Both the position numbers and the translations under genes were made by a program. The notes below the pieces were generated by a model. That model did no database searches. It was not told the origin of the DNA and worked only from the letters and a program-made list of their open reading frames with translations. A stretch of DNA of 41,068 bases from Parasporobacterium sp. (GTDB lineage: Bacteria > Bacillota > Clostridia > Lachnospirales > Lachnospiraceae). The stretch lies in assembly GCA_021443845.1 (NCBI GenBank), contig JABUTA010000006.1:1-41068 (forward strand), read 5' to 3'. This document shows positions 39,993 to 41,068 of this stretch, piece after piece (position 1 is the stretch's first letter; each line of letters begins with the position of its first letter).

Positions 39993-41068
39993 ATGCAGGC
40001 TATTTCTAATTTCTGTCAGCAGACAGGCTTCTTCCAGTTCTTCCAGGGGGACAACTGGAAATGTGCGATAATGATCGTAATTGCATGTGTGCTGCTTTAT
40101 CTTGGTATCGTTAAAAAATTTGAACCTCTGCTTCTGGTGCCCATAGCTATAGGTATGCTGGTTACCAACCTCCCCGGAGCAGCCATGTTCCATGAAATTC
40201 TCTTCGCCGGCGGGCATGTACACTGGGATCTGTTCGGAGGAGCTCCCATTACAGCGGAGTTTATTACCGAAATGCAGGCATCAGGAGTTTCTGAGGCGGT
40301 TCTTGCCAGTGTGACTCCGGGAATGAGCATCACACCGGGTCTTGTGGACGTATTATATCTGGGCATCAAGCTGGGTATCTATCCGTGCCTTATCTTCATC
40401 GGAGTAGGTGCCATGACTGACTTCGGTCCCCTTATTGCCAATCCAAAGTCACTGCTTCTCGGAGCAGCTGCACAGCTGGGTATCTTCATTACATTCCTGG
40501 GATGCCGTCTCAGCGGAATGTTCACAGGAAGAGAAGCATCCTCCATCGGTATTATCGGCGGAGCTGACGGTCCTACAGCCATATTCGTTACAGCTATGCT
40601 GGCTCCGGCATTGTTAGGACCTATCGCTGTATCGGCATATTCGTACATGGCCCTGGTACCGGTTATCCAGCCGCCTATCATGAAGCTTCTTACAACAGAA
40701 AAGGAACGCAAGATCGTTATGCGTCCTTTAAGGCAGGTAAGCAAGAAAGAGAAGATCATATTCCCTATCGTTGTAACTATTTTCGTAGCCCTTCTGGTTC
40801 CTTCTGCGGCACCTCTTATCGCATGTCTCATGTTCGGTAATCTCCTTAAGGAGTGCGGTGTTACGGACCGTCTCAGCAAGACTGCCCAGAACGAGCTGAT
40901 GAACATCGTTACTATTTTCCTGGGAGTTTCCGTAGGTGCTACCGCAACAGGCGCAACATTCCTTAATTTCAAGACTCTCCTTATCATGGCAATGGGTATC
41001 GTGGCATTCGCATTCGGTACCGCAGGCGGTGTACTTCTTGCTAAGTTCATGAACCTGTTCCTGAAGGA
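39993..41068 (+). CDS. Sodium-pumping decarboxylase beta subunit (OadB-like), partial
   Basis: Membrane subunit that decarboxylates carboxybiotin and exports Na+. The gene begins at ATG 39993 (GGAGG eight bases upstream) and runs off the right edge after 358 codons, so about 15-20 residues at most of a typical protein, or a longer tail, are missing. Key family features include WDLFGGAPITAEF-like extracellular stretch near residue 75, the FIGVGAMTDFGPLIANP loop (about 132-148) and IIGGADGPTAIF (about 190), the conserved Asp loop near the Na+ site. About nine membrane segments are visible. It is 15 bases after the biotin carrier gene. The alpha subunit is expected further downstream or elsewhere. 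Confidence 0.95.
   Translation, partial: MQAISNFCQQTGFFQFFQGDNWKCAIMIVIACVLLYLGIVKKFEPLLLVPIAIGMLVTNLPGAAMFHEILFAGGHVHWDLFGGAPITAEFITEMQASGVSEAVLASVTPGMSITPGLVDVLYLGIKLGIYPCLIFIGVGAMTDFGPLIANPKSLLLGAAAQLGIFITFLGCRLSGMFTGREASSIGIIGGADGPTAIFVTAMLAPALLGPIAVSAYSYMALVPVIQPPIMKLLTTEKERKIVMRPLRQVSKKEKIIFPIVVTIFVALLVPSAAPLIACLMFGNLLKECGVTDRLSKTAQNELMNIVTIFLGVSVGATATGATFLNFKTLLIMAMGIVAFAFGTAGGVLLAKFMNLFLK

Noticed and set aside
39195..40223. A long minus-strand reading frame (342 codons) over the decarboxylase genes
   Set aside because: It is antisense to three well-supported conserved genes, and its Cys/Ser/His-rich product arises from their Ala/Pro codons.
1..41068. CRISPR arrays, tRNA or rRNA genes, prophage or intact insertion sequences
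   Set aside because: No regularly spaced direct repeats, no cloverleaf-like segments and no transposase, integrase or phage proteins were recognised by reading both strands.

Overview
The window looks like a chromosomal segment of an anaerobic Gram-positive gut- or rumen-type Clostridia, most likely Lachnospiraceae. This rests on gene families and layout: DivIB-FtsZ at a dcw-cluster end, a glutamine-dependent NadE, a fused ThrE-type exporter, a YibE/F protein, a biotin/Na+ decarboxylase operon, zf-HC2 anti-sigma factors, AGGAGG ribosome-binding sites and frequent TTG starts. No rRNA, tRNA, CRISPR array, phage or intact insertion sequence was recognised. The species cannot be named from sequence alone.

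Layout. 1-4 kb: a short DivIB-like protein, ftsZ with its own promoter, and nadE. 4.0-6.8 kb: an ABC-F ATPase gene (minus strand) flanked by unusual repeat-rich DNA, including a roughly 233-nt, three-branched near-palindrome and a family of short degenerate repeats. 7-10.3 kb: a two-gene ABC exporter and a HAD phosphatase. 10.4-14.8 kb (mostly minus strand): a two-subunit enzyme resembling the C-glycoside deglycosidase alpha and beta subunits, a phosphotransacylase, a histidine phosphatase and an AraC-type regulator. 15-22.5 kb: a CUT2-like sugar importer (binding protein, ATPase, two permeases) and a cytoplasmic GH78 alpha-L-rhamnosidase. 22.7-25.5 kb: a secreted alkaline phosphatase coupled to a YibE/F membrane protein that is split by a frameshift. 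25.7-31.4 kb: an HD-domain protein, a Phd/PIN toxin-antitoxin pair, a ThrE-type exporter, a MATE exporter and an M20 amidohydrolase. 31.5-35.7 kb: a small unknown protein followed by an odd hexamer-periodic tract, then an FtsX-type permease with its ATPase, preceded by a 15-codon ORF. 35.8-38.8 kb (minus strand): a decayed DUF4160/DUF2442 pair, an ECF sigma factor with an anti-sigma factor fused to leucine-rich repeats, and a TtcA-family tRNA thiolase. 39-41 kb: the gamma, biotin-carrier and beta subunits of a Na+-pumping decarboxylase behind a structured leader; the beta gene runs off the end.

Main biological proposal (inference). Genes from 10.4 to 22.5 kb may form one catabolic island for plant flavonoid glycosides. 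The AraC protein would sense the glycoside, the ABC importer would bring it in, the signal-less GH78 enzyme would remove rhamnose inside the cell, and the alpha/beta pair would break the carbon-carbon bond of a 3-oxo C-glycoside. The Gfo/Idh/MocA oxidoreductase that should make the 3-oxo intermediate is not in the window and would have to be encoded elsewhere. The other leading novelties are the three-branched palindrome at 4362-4594, a DivIB without a POTRA domain, the anti-sigma/LRR fusion, and the structured leader of the decarboxylase operon.
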